NCBI GenBank assembly: GCA_963677325.2
Contig: CAXXGM010000005.1
Coordinates: 62,001 to 126,000 of the forward strand
Length of the DNA: 64,000 bases
Direction of reading: 5' to 3'
From: G963677325 sp963677325
GTDB taxonomy: Bacteria; Bacteroidota; Bacteroidia; Bacteroidales; Prolixibacteraceae
Part shown: one piece after another, positions 26,865-36,599 of the stretch
How positions within the stretch are numbered: the first letter of the stretch is position 1
Layout: the number at the start of each line of letters is the position of its first letter
Notes under the pieces: generated by a model
Seen by the model: the letters and a program-made list of their open reading frames with translations, nothing else
What the model was told of the DNA's origin: nothing
The model's database searches: none
Program-made: the position numbers and the translations under genes

Positions 26865-27767
26865 ATCGTTACATTTTGTAGAGTAGAAATGTTATCGTTG
26901 TAAGCTAGATCTTTACAAAGATATTAATATTGAATTGTCAATCAGTTTGGAAATGATATTCTTTTCATTCCTCCCCGATTTTTATGCTTAATGGCTTGAT
27001 CCAGTACTAATGCTTTTCAATGCAAAGATTAAAGTGTTTATATCTGCTCTTAGAGGTGTCAGGGACGGTACTTTCTTCTTATTCCGATAAACTAAAATTT
27101 ATGTCTGAAAATGCTTGAATATCTTTTACTCCACCTGAAATGTGAATTGATCCACAAACAGTTGGGGTTGATCATTTTTCATTTACGTAGTAAATGGGGA
27201 AGTGGGGGAAAGGGGAAAATTTCAGGAATTGTCAGTCATCTGGTCTATATACAGGAAATGAATGGCTGTTATTTACCTATATTTTTCCTACAAAACCTAA
27301 AAATCTCTCACGTTATTATGAATGCTTAAACATCTTCCTTCCGGAAATTCGGCTTGGACCTTTTATTTTCTAAACAATAATATATTTAATAAAAAAAGTT
27401 GGTAATTTGAATAAAATATTTTATATTCATTAAGTAATATGTTTTAAATTTCATATTTGTAACATCTTGGATTAACAGAGAAATAGAAATGAGATCCATT
27501 TATAGACATAGTGCGGATATTAATCCATTTTTCTACTCTCAATTGCTTTTTCGCAAGCTTCTCTTCTTGCTGGAAACTCTTCTTGCATTAATGTTTTTCC
27601 TTACTCTGATTTAATCATAAATAAATGCGTTCTTATTCAATAGAAAAATTACCTATATGTAGATACGGGGAATTGACCATAATAAAAATAGGAAATTCTA
27701 CAAAATAATCACTGCTTCTGTGACAAGAATTATACCTTGTCTGAATATTATTGATAAGAGTAATAAT
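26865..27767. other. Long intergenic gap, no supported gene
   Basis: About 900 bp between the beta-helix gene and the terminator after nagA. It is AT-rich. The only frames are short and without family features, such as 41 residues at 27489-27614 with a hydrophobic C-terminal half. No strong promoter, repeat or RNA was recognised. It may be decayed sequence. Confidence 0.55.
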
Positions 27768-27820
27768 AATTAAAAATAAAAACCTCAGATCCAACGGATC
27801 TGAGGTTTTTATTTTTAATT
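27768..27820. terminator. Strong bidirectional intrinsic terminator after nagA
   Basis: A perfect 25-bp inverted repeat with an AAC loop (27793-27795) and long A/T runs on both flanks. The GC core is ACCTCAGATCC/GGATCTGAGGT. nagA ends 9 bp to the right on the minus strand. Confidence 0.9.
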
Positions 27821-27828
27821 ATTCGGTA

Positions 27829-29031
27829 TTAAATTGAACCGTTGGAATAAACAACGTTTCCTCCAATTATTGTTGTATCAATTTTTATGTTTTCATCAAA
27901 GATGACAATATCAGCATCTTTGCCGGGAATTAAGGATCCTTTTTTATCACTTATACCCATAATTGATGCAGGAGTACTTGAAGCCATCTGAACCGCTTCG
28001 TATAAAGGTGCTCCTGCCAGATTAACCATGTTGCGTACCAGGCGGTCTGTTGTAGCGACGCTACCGGCAAAAGCCGACCTATCGAGGAGCTTGGCTACTC
28101 CATCCTCTAAAATGACTTTCATTCCCTTGGATAGACTACCCAAAATACTTTCACCGTCAGGCATACCAGCACCACGCATTGAATCAGTAATCAAAGCAAT
28201 ACGGGATGGACCTTTAATTTTATACACCAATTTAAGAAGCGATGCGGGGAGATGGATTCCGTCAGCGATAATTTCTACATTCATCTCATCGATAAGGTAA
28301 GCCCCCTCAATCACACCGGCATAGCGATAAGCATTCCGCCGGGTGACTCCCGGCATGCAGGAATAGAGATGAGTGATCAGTGAGTAACCATGTTCAAAAG
28401 CCTCCAGAGTTTCTTCATAAATTGCATCAGTGTGAGCGATGGCAGAAACAATTCCATTTGATCTCAAGTACTTCCCAAATTCCATTGCCCCCTCAAGTTC
28501 CGGGGCAGAGCTCCATCTTTTGATAAATGGGAAACGGCTTATGATGTCCTTGTATTCTTTTGGATCCGGATTCTTTATGTAAATAGGATTCTGGGCTCCA
28601 GCCTGGCTCTTTGCAAAATAGGGGCCTTCCAGGTGTATCCCAAGAAACTGAGAACCCTTCGTGTTGTGTTTGTTCGCCTGATTATAAAGAGAGAGAACCT
28701 CAAATAATTCATTCATATCGCCAGCCAGTGTGGTCGGAAGCATGGAAGTAGTTCCATGATTAGCATGCATTTCAGCAGCCTTAAGGAAGGCTTCTTCGGT
28801 ATTATCCATGAAATCATGTCCCCCGCCTCCGTGAACATGAATATCGATGAAACCAGGTGAGACATATTTCCCTTTTGCATCAATTTCGATTGCACCAGGT
28901 TCACTTATATTCTTGTCACTTACAGAAGTAATGATACCATCCTTAACAATAATCGTCCCGTGTGGGAACATATGATAAGGAGTTATTATTTGCCCATTGA
29001 CTATTTTTAATGTCTGAGATTTTTTATTCAT
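27829..29031 (-). CDS. nagA: N-acetylglucosamine-6-phosphate deacetylase
   Basis: A 400-residue amidohydrolase that removes acetate from GlcNAc-6-P in the cytosol. Features: PGFIDIHVHGGGG, HLEGPYF with the metal-binding Glu, IAHTDA and THLYSCM His residues, and the catalytic Asp in LITDSMRGAG. Length is typical. The start ATG shares its A with the stop codon of the upstream symporter (29031), so the two are translationally coupled. No glucosamine-6-P deaminase (nagB) is in the window. Confidence 0.95.
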   Translation of the reverse strand: MNKKSQTLKIVNGQIITPYHMFPHGTIIVKDGIITSVSDKNISEPGAIEIDAKGKYVSPGFIDIHVHGGGGHDFMDNTEEAFLKAAEMHANHGTTSMLPTTLAGDMNELFEVLSLYNQANKHNTKGSQFLGIHLEGPYFAKSQAGAQNPIYIKNPDPKEYKDIISRFPFIKRWSSAPELEGAMEFGKYLRSNGIVSAIAHTDAIYEETLEAFEHGYSLITHLYSCMPGVTRRNAYRYAGVIEGAYLIDEMNVEIIADGIHLPASLLKLVYKIKGPSRIALITDSMRGAGMPDGESILGSLSKGMKVILEDGVAKLLDRSAFAGSVATTDRLVRNMVNLAGAPLYEAVQMASSTPASIMGISDKKGSLIPGKDADIVIFDENIKIDTTIIGGNVVYSNGSI

Positions 29032-30410
29032 TACTTTTCAATTTTAGTATCGACAATAACGGGATCAGTTTGAAGTTTTTTCTTTGAAAAAGAAACCCCC
29101 CAGGATTTAACCAGATGACCGTAGAAAGCATAGTAGATAAGGTAGATATAACCAGGTAACAGGACCCAATAAGCTGAATTAACATCGTAAAGATCAGCGA
29201 CATATCCATAAATAAGAGGGTATATAGCGCTGCCACATAGACCCATAATCAGTATGGAAGACCCTAATTTGGTGAATCTTCCCAATCCCGCAATCGCTAA
29301 GGGCCAGATTCCTGCATAAATTAATGAGTTAGCAAGTCCCAGTAATACTATGAACCAAATTGAAATATCAGATGTATGACCAAGAAAGGTTACATTTCCT
29401 GGAACTATAAAAAACAGCAAAGTGAATACGGCACCTAATGATGTGCAGATTTTTAATGCAGTAGACTGTTTTAGATATTTAGGAATGAAAATTACACCGC
29501 ACAAATACCCGACCATTGTCATGGCTAGAGTATAGGACGGGAATATTTTCGCTTCCAATATACCAATGTCCAAAGACTTGGCATAATTAATGATTGTATT
29601 TATCCCAACTACCTGTGTACCCACATGGAGAAACATCGCTATTGCACCAAGTATCAGATGAGGGAATTGAAGTATGCTGGTTTTCCCTGCATTTGCAGTG
29701 GCTACTTCAGGACTTTCGTGTTCGGTATTAATTTCCGGAAGCGGTGAAAACCGGATCATCACACCAAAGGCTAAAAGAAAACTTCCAAGGCAGGAATATG
29801 GAACAATAACCCTTCGAATTAATTCATCAAGTGCTACTGTCTTATCTACTTCCGTCATTGTTGATAACTGGCTGAAAAGAGCACTGTCTGTTGGCTTCAA
29901 TATTGCTGCAGTTAACAGTATAGGAGCGAGGATCCCTGCGCCCTTATTGCAGATGCCCATTATACTCATTCGCTGAGCTCCGCTTTCCCTGGGCCCCAGA
30001 ATTGTAATATAAGGGTTAGCTGCAGTTTGCAGAATAGCCAATCCTATACCAATTGTGAAAAGTCCCATAAGGAATATTCCAAATGTCCGGGTGTATGCTG
30101 CAGGAAGGAATATAAAACATCCGGCGGCCATGAACATGAAACCGATCATCATCCCTTTTTTAAATCCAACTGCATTCAACAACACCCCTGAAGGAATAGC
30201 CATAATGAAATAGGCAATGTAAAAGGCAAAAGCCACAAGCAGGGACTGAAAATTGGTCAGTTCACAGGCAATTTTAAAAAATGGGATTAAAATAGCATTG
30301 ATCCATGTAGCAAATCCGAATATAAAAAACATCGCTGCCAATATGGCAATAGAGAGCCAATTACTCTTATTTTTAAGAGTACTTGGATCAATCTCATTTC
30401 CTTTTTTCAT
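29031..30410 (-). CDS. MFS sugar symporter, NagP/FucP family
   Basis: 459 residues, about 12 membrane segments, beginning FIFGFATWINAILIPFF, the FucP/NagP signature. The central ETAANPYITILGPRESGAQR-like segment (here LQTAANPYITILGPRESG) is that of this family. Coupled to nagA by a 1-bp start/stop overlap, so the substrate is probably N-acetylglucosamine or a related amino sugar. It is clearly distinct from the fucP at 24188. Confidence 0.88.
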   Translation of the reverse strand: MKKGNEIDPSTLKNKSNWLSIAILAAMFFIFGFATWINAILIPFFKIACELTNFQSLLVAFAFYIAYFIMAIPSGVLLNAVGFKKGMMIGFMFMAAGCFIFLPAAYTRTFGIFLMGLFTIGIGLAILQTAANPYITILGPRESGAQRMSIMGICNKGAGILAPILLTAAILKPTDSALFSQLSTMTEVDKTVALDELIRRVIVPYSCLGSFLLAFGVMIRFSPLPEINTEHESPEVATANAGKTSILQFPHLILGAIAMFLHVGTQVVGINTIINYAKSLDIGILEAKIFPSYTLAMTMVGYLCGVIFIPKYLKQSTALKICTSLGAVFTLLFFIVPGNVTFLGHTSDISIWFIVLLGLANSLIYAGIWPLAIAGLGRFTKLGSSILIMGLCGSAIYPLIYGYVADLYDVNSAYWVLLPGYIYLIYYAFYGHLVKSWGVSFSKKKLQTDPVIVDTKIEK

Positions 30411-30452
30411 GAAAGTATATTAACTTTTTAAATGGTTAGTTAATCTAAACAA

Positions 30453-32039
30453 TTAAATAATTTTTTTATTGACCGGATCCCATTCGACTCGCCGTTTTTC
30501 CAAATAGGAAATATTTGCCATCTGGCAAGCTACTCCTTCCTCCCAGGCCCGTTCAATGTTACAACTTGGCGTACCACCATTACGAATACAATCTAACCAT
30601 TCCTTAATATGCAAATAAGTAACATCAACTTCTTTGCCATTGATGGTGGTGGTACCCAATCCTCTCGAAATGTAATATTTTGCGGTTGCTGAAGTAACTG
30701 CATCTACACTTCTGGCACCCGGGCCCGTGGAGACAATTGGCACATAAGGATTAATCGTTCCTTTTTTAATCAATTCCTTGTATTTGGTTGAATCTATATC
30801 AGCCTTAATGACCATAGATGCCCCAAGTTCCATACTTGCATCATGACCCATAAAGACCCGGCCTCTGTCCCTGCTGCTGGCAAGATCAGCACTATACAAC
30901 AAGGTGAGATCCTTATTCGGATATTGAAATACGCAATGAAGTACATCCGGAATTTCACGGTTATCCTTCCAATAGTATATTCCCCCTGAAGACATTACTG
31001 ATTGTGGAATTCCGATATTCAGAAGCGAGTTTACGGCGTCGAATTCATGTGTGAACAATTGGCCGATTAGGCCGATGTCGTAAGCAAAATACTTAGTCCA
31101 GTTATAATAGCGGTCAAGGCTAAATGGTACTTTTGGTGTCTTGCCCAGCCATTGGTTCCAGTCTATTGATTTTTCATCACCAGGTTTAGGATTACCATTT
31201 GCATCAAGATTCCTGATCCAGGCACCGTCAGCTGTATTGCGGTTTGTGGTTGTTTCGATCAGCGTGATCTTGCCGAGGATGTTTTTTTCAATAATCTCTT
31301 TGGCCTGTTGAAATACAGCATTCTTGGTAACCTGATGCCCGAGCTGATAAACTATTTTGCTATTTTTGACAACGTCATATACTTCATACAACTCCTCCAT
31401 AGTGTGGGTAGCAGCCTTTTCACAATAGATATGTTTTCCCGCTTTTGCTGCGGCAATTGTTATTTCGGCATGATGGAAATCAGGGGTTGAAATCATGATC
31501 GCATCAATGTTCGGGTCATCGATCAACTCCTGGTAAGTACGGTAACGTTTTACGGGAAGAGTTGCCACCCCGGATTTCAATGGATTGCGATAAGTTGCAA
31601 GGCCGTTTTCCGCATGGAGATCAAATACGTCACAAACTCCGGTGACAGCCACATTCAAATCATCCTGGGCAAGCCATGAATTAAGCGTGTTTCTTTTTTT
31701 ATTTAATTCGACATCTGCCGGATGCATAAAACCTAATCCATTGGCATGAGCTACTGCACGGTTACCATACCCTATGACTCCGATACGGATTAAATCACCT
31801 TTGCCGGCAGAACTTTTTACTATTGTGGGTGCATTAATATTTTCGAGTCCTAAATCTTTCAGAACGCCAACATTCTTTGTTTTATCATAAGCGTTTTTAC
31901 GGAGAACTTCATAAGCAAGAGCGCCAAGTACGGGGATACCGACCAGACTCTTCAGTATAGTCCTGCGTTGTAATTTTGATTTGGGATCCAATGCCTCATT
32001 TTCCTCAGCGGGCTGATTTTGTTTTACTATTTTTGCCAT
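30453..32039 (-). CDS. Exported Gfo/Idh/MocA oxidoreductase, GH109-like
   Basis: 528 residues with an N-terminal twin-arginine-like segment (LQRRTILKSLVGIPVLGALA). The Rossmann motif is IGVIGYGNRAVAHA, and YCEKAATHTMEE is the conserved Glu-Lys active-site stretch. GH109-type alpha-N-acetylgalactosaminidases use NAD within this fold; the long length and the amino-sugar neighbours fit, but assignment is by context. It is 42 bp upstream of the symporter on the same strand. Confidence 0.75.
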   Translation of the reverse strand: MAKIVKQNQPAEENEALDPKSKLQRRTILKSLVGIPVLGALAYEVLRKNAYDKTKNVGVLKDLGLENINAPTIVKSSAGKGDLIRIGVIGYGNRAVAHANGLGFMHPADVELNKKRNTLNSWLAQDDLNVAVTGVCDVFDLHAENGLATYRNPLKSGVATLPVKRYRTYQELIDDPNIDAIMISTPDFHHAEITIAAAKAGKHIYCEKAATHTMEELYEVYDVVKNSKIVYQLGHQVTKNAVFQQAKEIIEKNILGKITLIETTTNRNTADGAWIRNLDANGNPKPGDEKSIDWNQWLGKTPKVPFSLDRYYNWTKYFAYDIGLIGQLFTHEFDAVNSLLNIGIPQSVMSSGGIYYWKDNREIPDVLHCVFQYPNKDLTLLYSADLASSRDRGRVFMGHDASMELGASMVIKADIDSTKYKELIKKGTINPYVPIVSTGPGARSVDAVTSATAKYYISRGLGTTTINGKEVDVTYLHIKEWLDCIRNGGTPSCNIERAWEEGVACQMANISYLEKRRVEWDPVNKKII

Positions 32040-32050
32040 TCTTATAAACT

Positions 32051-32548
32051 CTATTTTTTATTAATTGCATTTTTATACCGGGAAACGAACAAGTCCAAAC
32101 CAAAAATCTGGCTAGTGGGAAATAAAGCCACAACAAATAATGCTATCGCTTCGATCAGTGTTTTGCTGACAACCAGGTTACTTCCTTCCAGAGGGACAGA
32201 GTATACCAGTCCAATTAGCGGTGGGTTGCATAAATAATAAATCAAGAGAAGAATTGTCCCTGCAATTGCAGCTGGGCGGCTCAATAATCCTAGTATTAAT
32301 CCTATGCCAATTGCAACCAACCCCCATGCATTTAGAAAATCAACTACGTGTAGGACACTGCCGTGAGCAATTATCCAGTTGGAGATGCCCGATAAAATCC
32401 ATTTCGATTCTGATAAAAAACCCTTGGCGCTCCAACCCGGAGTTATGAGTTTTGAAATACCTTCATAAAGGCAATGCCATCCGATTAATATCCTCATTAC
32501 CACCAGAGTCGTCAGTTGGAGTCTTGTAAATTTAATTGTGTTATTCAT
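32051..32548 (-). CDS. DoxX-family membrane protein
   Basis: 165 residues with four predicted membrane segments. The segment RILIGWHCLYEGISKL is a typical DoxX N-terminal helix. DoxX proteins sit with redox or quinone-linked enzymes, but a function is not established here. It lies 11 bp upstream of the GH109-like gene in the same run, so likely one transcript. Confidence 0.8.
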   Translation of the reverse strand: MNNTIKFTRLQLTTLVVMRILIGWHCLYEGISKLITPGWSAKGFLSESKWILSGISNWIIAHGSVLHVVDFLNAWGLVAIGIGLILGLLSRPAAIAGTILLLIYYLCNPPLIGLVYSVPLEGSNLVVSKTLIEAIALFVVALFPTSQIFGLDLFVSRYKNAINKK

Positions 32549-32627
32549 CTTGTTTAATCAATTCCCTTTTTGATAGTTTAAAATAATTTAGTTTTATATC
32601 TTGTCTTACAAATTCTCTAATTCTTAA

Positions 32628-33968
32628 TTATACCTTAGGCTCCCATCCCGGTTGATATTCCCGAGACCATAATTTTGAAGCTGCCGGGTCATTCTTGATA
32701 TGTCCGTTTGTTGGATCGATATGAAGTGTATTTCCTGTACGAAGTGCGATATTACCTAACTGGCAAAGTAAACTACTTTTATGTCCGCTTAATACATCAG
32801 CCTTTACTGTTGCTTTCCTCTGGATGCTGTCAAGAAAATTACGGATGTGCAATTCGTCCAGATTTTCAGAAGGATTCATAAAATTGAGGGCATCAATAAT
32901 GTTTTCACTGACGACTTCCTTTATTACTTTATTTCTGATATCGTACGCGGTAAAAGCATTTCCCAATATAACCAGAGACCCATTTTCTCCATAAAAGATC
33001 ACTCCTACACTCGATCCTTCTATTGGATGATCATTGCAACTCCGGCCTTCCCAAACAATGCTGGTATTGTTATTGAATTCCATTGTTATAACCTGAGTAT
33101 CAGGAGTCTGCCAATCATCCTTGTAGCGATAGCGCCCACCTCCCGAACTTACTCGTACAGGATAATCAACACCAAGTCCCCATCTAGCCAAATCGATCAT
33201 ATGGGTTCCATTGTTCCCGGATTCGCCCGTGCCCCAGTCCCAAAACCAATGCCAGTTATAATGAATAATATTATCTTTATAAGTTCTTCGGGGTGCCGGC
33301 CCTTGCCATAAATCATAATTCAACCAGTAAGGGACAGAAGTCATTTTTCCATAACCAATTGTGGGCCGGTTATTTGCATACCATGCTTTTGCAAAGTATG
33401 GTCTTCCAATCAATCCTGAATGAAGATCATGAATCGCCTCAATAACAATAGACCATGAACGGCGCTGATTCCCTATTTGGATGACACTGCCATATTTCTT
33501 TGCCGCCGCTACCAGAAGCTCTCCTTCGCGCGGATTGTGACTGGCTGGTTTTTCCAGGAATACATGTTTTCCGGCTGCACAAGCCAGGATGGCAGCTGGA
33601 GCGTGCCAATGATCAGGAGCAGCAACGACCAGTGCATCCAATTCCTTATCCGCAAGGGTTTTTCTGAAATCCGGAGCTGCCTTAGGACGGGTATCCTGCA
33701 GTTTAGCGACACTGTTAATACATGCATCTGAAGCACGTGAGTCAACATCAGAGATATATGATACTTCACAATTCCGCTGTTTTGCAAATTGTTCAGCCAA
33801 AGCTTTTCCCCTTGAGTTTACCCCCATTACTGCAACCTTGATCCGATCATTAGCCCCTCTGATATTAGAGTAACTTTTTGCACTAAATCCGGGTAAAATA
33901 CCTCCGATCGAAAGAGCTGCCGTACCGGTAAGAGTCTTATTAATAAAATCCCTGCGATTACTTTTCAT
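32628..33968 (-). CDS. Exported Gfo/Idh/MocA oxidoreductase (second, TAT-type)
   Basis: 446 residues starting MKSNRRDFINKTLTGTAALS, a twin-arginine signal. Rossmann IKVAVMGVNSRGKALAE; HVFLEKPASHNPREGE contains the conserved EKP motif. An NHW-rich patch (YNWHWFWDWGTGES) and HMIDLARWGL follow, as in the Bacteroidetes periplasmic members of this family. It is the first gene of the 27829-33968 run and may act on a sugar in the periplasm. Confidence 0.82.
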   Translation of the reverse strand: MKSNRRDFINKTLTGTAALSIGGILPGFSAKSYSNIRGANDRIKVAVMGVNSRGKALAEQFAKQRNCEVSYISDVDSRASDACINSVAKLQDTRPKAAPDFRKTLADKELDALVVAAPDHWHAPAAILACAAGKHVFLEKPASHNPREGELLVAAAKKYGSVIQIGNQRRSWSIVIEAIHDLHSGLIGRPYFAKAWYANNRPTIGYGKMTSVPYWLNYDLWQGPAPRRTYKDNIIHYNWHWFWDWGTGESGNNGTHMIDLARWGLGVDYPVRVSSGGGRYRYKDDWQTPDTQVITMEFNNNTSIVWEGRSCNDHPIEGSSVGVIFYGENGSLVILGNAFTAYDIRNKVIKEVVSENIIDALNFMNPSENLDELHIRNFLDSIQRKATVKADVLSGHKSSLLCQLGNIALRTGNTLHIDPTNGHIKNDPAASKLWSREYQPGWEPKV

Positions 33969-34368
33969 AGATTCTCAAAATTTTATTGTTAAATATTCTT
34001 CTGTCGAACTATATTTAAATCAGTTTTTGAATATAGACGTGAAAGAATTAAAAAAACAGTTTCATTCAGATGTAAATTTATGCGGAAGCAAAGATATATC
34101 TTAAGGTCGGAAAAACAAATTTTAATCTATACTTAACATGAAATTCAAATTTAAAATAAAATTCTCACAAGTGTATAATAAAAATTGATCACTCTGAACG
34201 ACTACAATATTAAGAAAAGTGAAAATTAAATGACGTATTTCCAATTAAAATTTCGCACCAATAAGAAATGCCCGCAAATTTCGCATCAACAGGATTTGCA
34301 GGCTTGCCCTTTTCGATGAAGATAATCACAAAATGGTGCGTATTTGCCTTATACCAAAGATGGGTTGT
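33969..34368. other. Intergenic gap 5' of the amino-sugar gene run, promoter region
   Basis: This is the first half of the 835-bp gap 33969-34803. It is AT-rich, with no convincing ORF (a 62-residue frame at 34210-34398 has no family features) and no RNA seen. The promoter of the minus-strand run must be here. Confidence 0.45.
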
Positions 34369-34492
34369 CTGTACACTTACTGTACACTTACTGTACACTT
34401 ACTGTACACTTACTGTACACTTACTGTACACTGACTGTACATTAACGGTACAATTAATGCACAGTCGGTACACAGTAAATGTACAGTGAGTA
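34369..34492. repeat. 11-bp tandem repeat CTGTACACTTA, then degenerate inverted copies
   Basis: Five exact copies (34369-34423) are followed by two degenerate ones (to 34445). After that the same motif drifts into reverse orientation (GGTACACAGTAAATGTACAGTGAG). The core TGTACA is itself palindromic and the 11-bp period is near one helical turn, so it could be an array of operator-like sites or a slippage product. It lies between the sugar porter (ends 34804) and the oxidoreductase run. Confidence 0.75.
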
Positions 34493-34803
34493 ATACTGAA
34501 ATATAGCCTGGGACATTGAAGGATAAATTAAAAGGATTAAAAAGGATGCGAATAAATGTGATTTAGATATTCTTTCCTATGAAATCCAGGATTCCGCATT
34601 TTATCTGGAAATACGACATTTGATTTTCTTCATTACTTATCTCATCACTTATCACTAATATCTAACATATTCTTTTAATTCAATGTACCGCATTTATCAA
34701 TTTCTGTTCCTGATGGTGGTTTATTACGAACAAACACGAAGATGATATAGCTGAATATATGGTACACCAAGATCGATTCCTATCGTGTAGCGCCTTGTTT
34801 TTT

Positions 34804-36129
34804 TTATTCCTTAATAAGAACTTTTTCCAATTCTTCCAGAGATTTACCTTTAGTTTCAGGAACTTTTAACCAGACATACACCAGGTTTATAAAACAGATC
34901 AAAGCGAATATCATAAAGGTGATGCCTCCGCTTAGTCTCTCCAGCATGATCGGGAAAACAATGGTCACAATTGTGCAGGCAATCCAAAGGGCCACAATGG
35001 CTACAGACATTCCTTTACTTCTTAATCTGTTTGGGAAAATTTCCGAGATCACCACCCATACGGCCGGCCCCAGGGATGCTGCAAAAAAAGCGATGTAACC
35101 AAGGATAAATACTAATACCAGAATGCCGCTTGTCTGTTGCAGAAAATACAAAAGGGACAATCCGGTCAGCATTAAAGTCATTCCAAGAGATCCTGCCAGA
35201 ACAAGAAATTTGCGACCGAATTTATCAATCAGCAACATGGCAACAACGGTGAAAATGAGGTTAGTTCCACCGATAGCAATAGTTTGAAGCAGGGCTGAAT
35301 CATTGGATTGCCCTACCTGGGCAAAAATCTTAGGAGCATAATACATGATGGTGTTAATGCCGGTGATTTGCTGAAAAATTGCCAGGACAATACCCAACAG
35401 GAGAATGGGTTTGATTTTCGGAACCAGCAAGTCCTTGTATTTTGCTTCTTCTCTTTTTCCCAAAGTTTCTTCTATTTGTTTCAGTTCGGCGGTTGCAAGT
35501 TCCTCTCCACTGGTTTTGATCAAAACTTTAAGAGCCAGGGAGCTTTTTTTCTGGCCGACAAGCCAGCGAGGGCTTTCCGGAACAAAAATCAGACTGAAAA
35601 AAAGAAGTATTGCCGGAGCAGCCATTACAACCAACATCCACCGCCAGTTGTTTTCTCCGGAATCGACGAGAAGATAGTTGCTAAAGAAAGCGACCAGTAT
35701 ACCAACCACAATAGCGAGTTGGTTTAATGAAACCAAAGTTCCTCTCGATTTGGCCGGGGCGATTTCGGCGATGTACATTGGCGACAGGATTGAAGCTACT
35801 CCTACTCCGATTCCTCCAATAACTCTTGCTGTCACGAAATAGAACAACTGATGCGAAAGGGCGCTGCCCAGGGCTGAAATAAAGAACAGAGCAGCCGCAA
35901 ACATCAATACTTTCTTTCTTCCGTACTGATCTCCGGCTTTACCGGCCATTGAAACGCCCGCAATGCATCCAAAAAGAAGGCTGCTGACTGTCCATCCCAG
36001 TCCTGCTTCCGATAAGCCAAAATAAGGCTGAATGAAATTGATGGTTCCTGAAATAACGGCGGTATCAAAACCAAAAAGTAAACCGCCAAATGCAGCCACT
36101 ATGGAAATAAGAATTACATATCCTTTCAT
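34804..36129 (-). CDS. MFS sugar porter (XylE/GLUT-type)
   Basis: 441 residues from the ATG at 36129 (a TTG at 36165 gives a longer N-terminus). Twelve membrane segments; sugar-porter signatures GGLLFGFDTAVISG, DQYGRKK, RVIGGIGVG, VPESPRWLVG and VPETKGKSLEELE. It imports a hexose or pentose by proton symport. It directly follows a broken phosphoglucose-isomerase gene and a GntR regulator on the same strand, so it is likely part of that sugar-responsive unit. Confidence 0.9.
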   Translation of the reverse strand: MKGYVILISIVAAFGGLLFGFDTAVISGTINFIQPYFGLSEAGLGWTVSSLLFGCIAGVSMAGKAGDQYGRKKVLMFAAALFFISALGSALSHQLFYFVTARVIGGIGVGVASILSPMYIAEIAPAKSRGTLVSLNQLAIVVGILVAFFSNYLLVDSGENNWRWMLVVMAAPAILLFFSLIFVPESPRWLVGQKKSSLALKVLIKTSGEELATAELKQIEETLGKREEAKYKDLLVPKIKPILLLGIVLAIFQQITGINTIMYYAPKIFAQVGQSNDSALLQTIAIGGTNLIFTVVAMLLIDKFGRKFLVLAGSLGMTLMLTGLSLLYFLQQTSGILVLVFILGYIAFFAASLGPAVWVVISEIFPNRLRSKGMSVAIVALWIACTIVTIVFPIMLERLSGGITFMIFALICFINLVYVWLKVPETKGKSLEELEKVLIKE

Positions 36130-36166
36130 GTGTTTTAAATTTATAAGGTTATTAATTTGGTACAAA

Positions 36167-36582
36167 TTATTCAGCAGGTATTAAAACAGGTTTATTATCG
36201 ATTTCGACCAGCCGGGCTGAAAATCCATTCTTAGCTATCTCTTCATAATCATGGCCTGCATCTGAAGGCCAGCAGGCACTGAATATCAAAGTGGATTTGC
36301 CCGTCTTGGCTACCCGATGGGCGATGTTGCTATCGATGTAATGAAGGCTGGCGGGATACATTTCTTCTGCCCAGGTATTACGGTTGCGATCCATCAGGAT
36401 CAGCATGCCTTTTCCCTGGACACACCAGTAATACCCAGCCCTGTCAGCTTGTCGATGGAAATGGCCTTTGGTCATGAAATATTCTTAATTTTCCTGATCT
36501 GATTAATTACAGGTGAACCTTCCAGAAAATAATCGTTCAATCTTATATCGACTTGTGCCTTCAATATTTTCAGGTGTTTCAT
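36167..36582 (-). pseudogene. Cupin-type glucose-6-phosphate isomerase, internal deletion
   Basis: The intact frame (36167-36475) begins MTKGHFHRQADRAGYYW and gives the C-terminal cupin half with WPSDAGHDYEEI, which in this family follows DEYF. In the same frame upstream are EYF and then a TAA. A separate frame from the ATG at 36582 reads MKHLKILKAQVDIRLNDYFL...RKIKNIS, resembling the family's N-terminus, and ends at TGA (36472). The two pieces together lack about 50 residues compared with full-length proteins of about 190. So the gene is probably dead by an internal deletion plus frameshift. The metal-binding His residues of GHFH remain. Confidence 0.7.
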
Positions 36583-36599
36583 TTCTGTTTCGTTTAGTT

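Noticed and set aside
27489..27614. 41-residue frame with hydrophobic end in the long gap before nagA
   Set aside because: There is no family match, no clear signal for translation, and the gap is generally decayed; cannot be supported.
34369..34492. CRISPR-like direct repeats
   Set aside because: The units are 11 bp, contiguous, with no spacers and no cas genes nearby. It is a simple tandem repeat.
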